A DNA stretch of 64,000 bases. It comes from Diadophis punctatus similis. Its lineage: Eukaryota; Chordata; Lepidosauria; Squamata; Dipsadidae. The translations under genes and the position numbers were made by a program. The stretch's first letter is position 1. Each line of letters starts with the position of its first letter. The notes under the pieces were generated by a model that worked only from the letters and a program-made list of their open reading frames with translations, was not told the origin of the DNA and ran no database searches. Below, one piece after another: positions 61,554 to 64,000 of the stretch. The stretch is taken from the NCBI GenBank assembly GCA_023053685.1, contig JALIGW010000057.1:2840710-2904709 (forward strand). Direction: 5' to 3'.

Positions 61554-64000
61554 CGCTGACATTTTGTAGATGTGTGGAAGCAGAGTTCCAAGATTATGCT
61601 GAAATCTACGACATCAATTTCTCTCTAGCTTACATTTTCTAGATGTGCAGAAGCAGAGTTCCAGCATTATGCTGAAATCTGCCACATAAACTTCTCTCTA
61701 GCTGACATTTTCCAGATGTGCAGAAGCAGAGTTCAAATATTATGCTCAAATCTACCATATCAATTTCTCTCTAGCTGACATTTGCCAGATGTGAAGAAGC
61801 AGAGTTCCAGGATTGTGCTGAGAACCACCACATCAATTTCTCTCTAGCTGACATTTGCCAGATGTGCAGAAGCAGAGTTCCAGGATTATGCTGAAATGTG
61901 CCTTGCAATTTCTCTCTAGCTGACTTTTCCAGATGTGAAGAAGCAGAGTTCAAACATTATGCTGAAATCTACCACATCAATTTCTCTCTAGCTGACATTT
62001 GCCAGATGTGCAGAAGCAGAGTTCCAGGATTATGCTGAAATCTACCACATCAATTTCTCTCTAGCTGACATTTTCCAGATGTGCAGAAGCAGAGTTCCAA
62101 GATTATGCTGAAATCTGCCTTGCAATTTCTCTCTAGCTGACATTTTCCAGATGAGCGAAAGCAGAGTTCAAAGATTATGCTGAAATCTGCCTTGCAATTT
62201 GTCTCCAAGTGAAATTTTCCAGATGTGGAGAAGCAGAGTTCAGAGATTATGCTGAAATCTACCACATCAATCTCTCTCTAGCTGACTTTTCCAGATGTGC
62301 AGAAGCAGAGTTCCAGCATTATGCTGAAATCTACCACATCAATTTCTCTCTAGCTGACATTTTCCAGATGTGAGGAAGCAGTGTTCCAGGATTATGCTGA
62401 AATCAGCCTCTGCATTTTCTCTCTAGCTGACATTTTCCAGATGTGCAGAAGCAGAGTTCAAAGATTATGCTGAAATCTGCCTTGCAATTTCTCTCTAGCT
62501 GACATTTTCCAGATGAGCGCAAGCAGAGTTCAAAGATTATGGTGAACTCTACCACATCAATTTCTCTCTAGCTTACATTTTCCAGATGTGCAGAAGCAGA
62601 GTTCAAAGATTATGCTGAAATCTAACACATCAATTTCTCTCTAGCTGAAATTTTCTAGATGTGCACAAGCAGAGTTCCAGGATTATGCTGAAATCTGCCT
62701 CTGCATTTTCCCTCTAGCTGACATTTTCCAGATGTGAAGAAGCAGAGTTCAAAGATTCTGCTGAAATCTACCAGATAAATTCCTATGTAGCTGACATTTT
62801 TCAGTTGTGCTGAAGCAGAGTTCCAGGATTATGCTGAAATCAGCCTCTGCATTTTCTCTCTAGCTGACATTCTCCAGATGTGCTGAAGCAGAGTTCAAAG
62901 ATTATGGTGAACTCTACCACATCAATTTCTCTCTAGCTTACATTTTCCAGATGTGTGGAAGCAGAGTTCAAAGATTATGCTGAAATCTAACACATCAATT
63001 TCTCTCTAGCTGAAATTTTCTAGATGTGCAAAAGCAGAGTTCCAGGATTATGCTGAAATCTGCCTCTGCATTTTCCCTCTAGCTGACATTTTCCAGATGT
63101 GCGGAAGCAGAGTTCCAGGATTATGCTGAAATCAGCCTCTGCATTTTCTCTCTAGCTGACATTTTCCAGATGTGCAGAAGCAGAGTTCCAGGATTATGCT
63201 GAAATCTACCACATCAATTTCTCTCTAGTTTACATTTTCCAGATGTGCACAAGCAGAGTTCCAGTATTATGCTGAAATCTGCCTCTGCATTTTCCCTCTA
63301 GCTGACATTTTCCAGATGTGCGGAAGCAGAGTTCAAAGATTATGCTGAAATCTACCAGATAAATTCCTATGTAGCTGACATTTTTCAGTTGTGCTGAAGC
63401 AGAGTTCCAGGATTATGCTGAAATCAGCCTCTGCATTTTCTCTCTAGCTGACATTCTCCAGATGTGCTGAAGCAGAGTTCAAAGATTATGGTGAACTCTA
63501 CCACATCAATTTCTCTCTAGCTTACATTTTCCAGATGTGTGGAAGCAGAGTTCAAAGATTATGCTGAAATCTAACACATCAATTTCTCTCTAGCTGAAAT
63601 TTTCTAGATGTGCAAAAGCAGAGTTCCAGGATTATGCTGAAATCTGCCTCTGCATTTTCCCTCTAGCTGACATTTTCCAGATGTGCGGAAGCAGAGTTCC
63701 AGGATTATGCTGAAATCAGCCTCTGCATTTTCTCTCTAGCTGACATTTTCCAGATGTGCAGAAGCAGAGTTCCAGGATTATGCTGAAATCTACCACATCA
63801 ATTTCTCTCTAGTTTACATTTTCCAGATGTGCACAAGCAGAGTTCCAGTATTATGCTGAAATCTGCCTCTGCATTTTCCCTCTAGCTGACATTTTCCAGA
63901 TGTGCGGAAGCAGAGTTCAAAGATTATGCTGAAATCTGCCTCTGCATTTTCTTTCTCGCTGACATTTTGTAGATGTGTGGAAGCAGAGTTCCAAGATTAT
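61554..64000 (+). repeat. Right-domain HOR to window edge, with 584-bp duplication
   Basis: The interval to the last CGCTGACATTTTG marker (63957) is 2403 bp, 33 monomers. Up to about 63340 it follows 56539-58330 at an offset of 5015 bp. An 8-monomer duplication is then visible: CCAGATAAATTCC at 62771 and 63355, 584 bp apart (8 x 73), with TGTGTGGAAGCAGAG following in both copies. The window ends inside a TTCCAAGATTAT monomer, so the array continues beyond it. Confidence 0.85.

Larger units (their letters stand above)
1..64000 (+). repeat. Satellite array of 72/73-bp monomers with higher-order structure
   Basis: Every line of the window is built from one unit: a start like CTGACATTTTCCAGATG, a purine-rich centre with GAAGCAGAG, a core GATTATGCTGAAATC, a variable segment, and an end TTTCTCTCTAG. 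All copies point the same way. Length is 73 bp when the variable segment is of the CTACCACATC or CTGCCTCTGC type, and usually 72 bp when it is CTGCCTTGC; some copies have CTGACTTTTCC and lose one or two bases more. G+C of single monomers is about 41-44 percent. No interruption by unrelated sequence was found. The family is not alpha satellite (171 bp), and I do not recognise it. Function is unknown; long HOR arrays of this kind usually form centromeric or other constitutive heterochromatin, which is inference here. Confidence 0.97.

Noticed and set aside
1..64000. CRISPR array
   Set aside because: The repeats are directly adjacent with no unique spacers, and the unit is 72/73 bp.
1..64000. 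Transposable element insertion, telomeric repeat or microsatellite tract
   Set aside because: I found no stretch that departs from the monomer pattern, no TTAGGG-type runs and no long simple repeats.
1..64000. Alpha satellite or a two-monomer (about 145 bp) base unit
   Set aside because: The unit is 72/73 bp, not 171 bp. TTCCAGG and TTCAAAG monomers are interspersed, but runs of the same type (for example 47341-47560) show there is no strict dimer.
1..64000. tRNA, rRNA or other structured RNA gene
   Set aside because: No single-copy sequence exists in which such a gene could lie, and the monomer shows no tRNA or rRNA motif that I recognise.
1..64000. Inverted segments or a change of array orientation
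   Set aside because: No monomer was seen in the reverse orientation (for example CTAGAGAGAAATT on the plus strand); the array is head-to-tail throughout.

Overview
The whole 64 kb window is one uninterrupted tandem satellite array. A head-to-tail unit of 72 or 73 bp is repeated about 880 times (window length divided by about 72.8), always in the same orientation. I see no unique sequence, gene, RNA gene, transposon, CRISPR array or inverted segment. The array enters and leaves the window in mid-monomer, so neither edge of the satellite is seen. Stop codons recur in all frames, and every short open frame (up to 98 codons) is a by-product of the repeat.

This is eukaryotic repeat DNA of centromeric, pericentromeric or subtelomeric heterochromatin type. 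CpG is very rare (I count 6 in one 2110-bp unit), and the remaining CpG sites appear elsewhere in the array as TpG or CpA. That points to a germline with cytosine methylation; a vertebrate is the simplest guess and a plant is possible. I do not recognise the satellite family and cannot name the species.

The monomers are arranged in higher-order repeats (HORs). Left domain (1 to about 29.4 kb): units of about 1.96, 2.04, 2.11 and 2.26 kb (27, 28, 29 and 31 monomers), several in adjacent near-identical pairs (420-2529/2530-4639, 6463-8721/8722-10980, about 20.76-22.79/22.80-24.83 kb). Longer blocks reappear at distances of 9603 and 11575 bp. Middle zone (about 29.4 to 33.2 kb): left-type monomers mixed with shortened 66-bp monomers, including a 278-bp four-monomer duplication. 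Right domain (about 33.2 to 64 kb): a related but different HOR of 33 to 41 monomers (about 2.4-3.0 kb), with private marker variants, adjacent duplications of 2689, 1092, 873, 657 and 584 bp, and a 2.2-kb block repeated 5015 bp away.

Almost every distance between equivalent marker variants is a whole number of monomers. The array therefore seems to evolve by gain, loss and copying of whole 72/73-bp units (unequal exchange, replication slippage or gene conversion), with copy-specific variants that let the order of events be partly read. No protein-coding system is supported here. The interest lies in the multi-scale repeat structure, the compact-monomer transition zone and the CpG-decay record.
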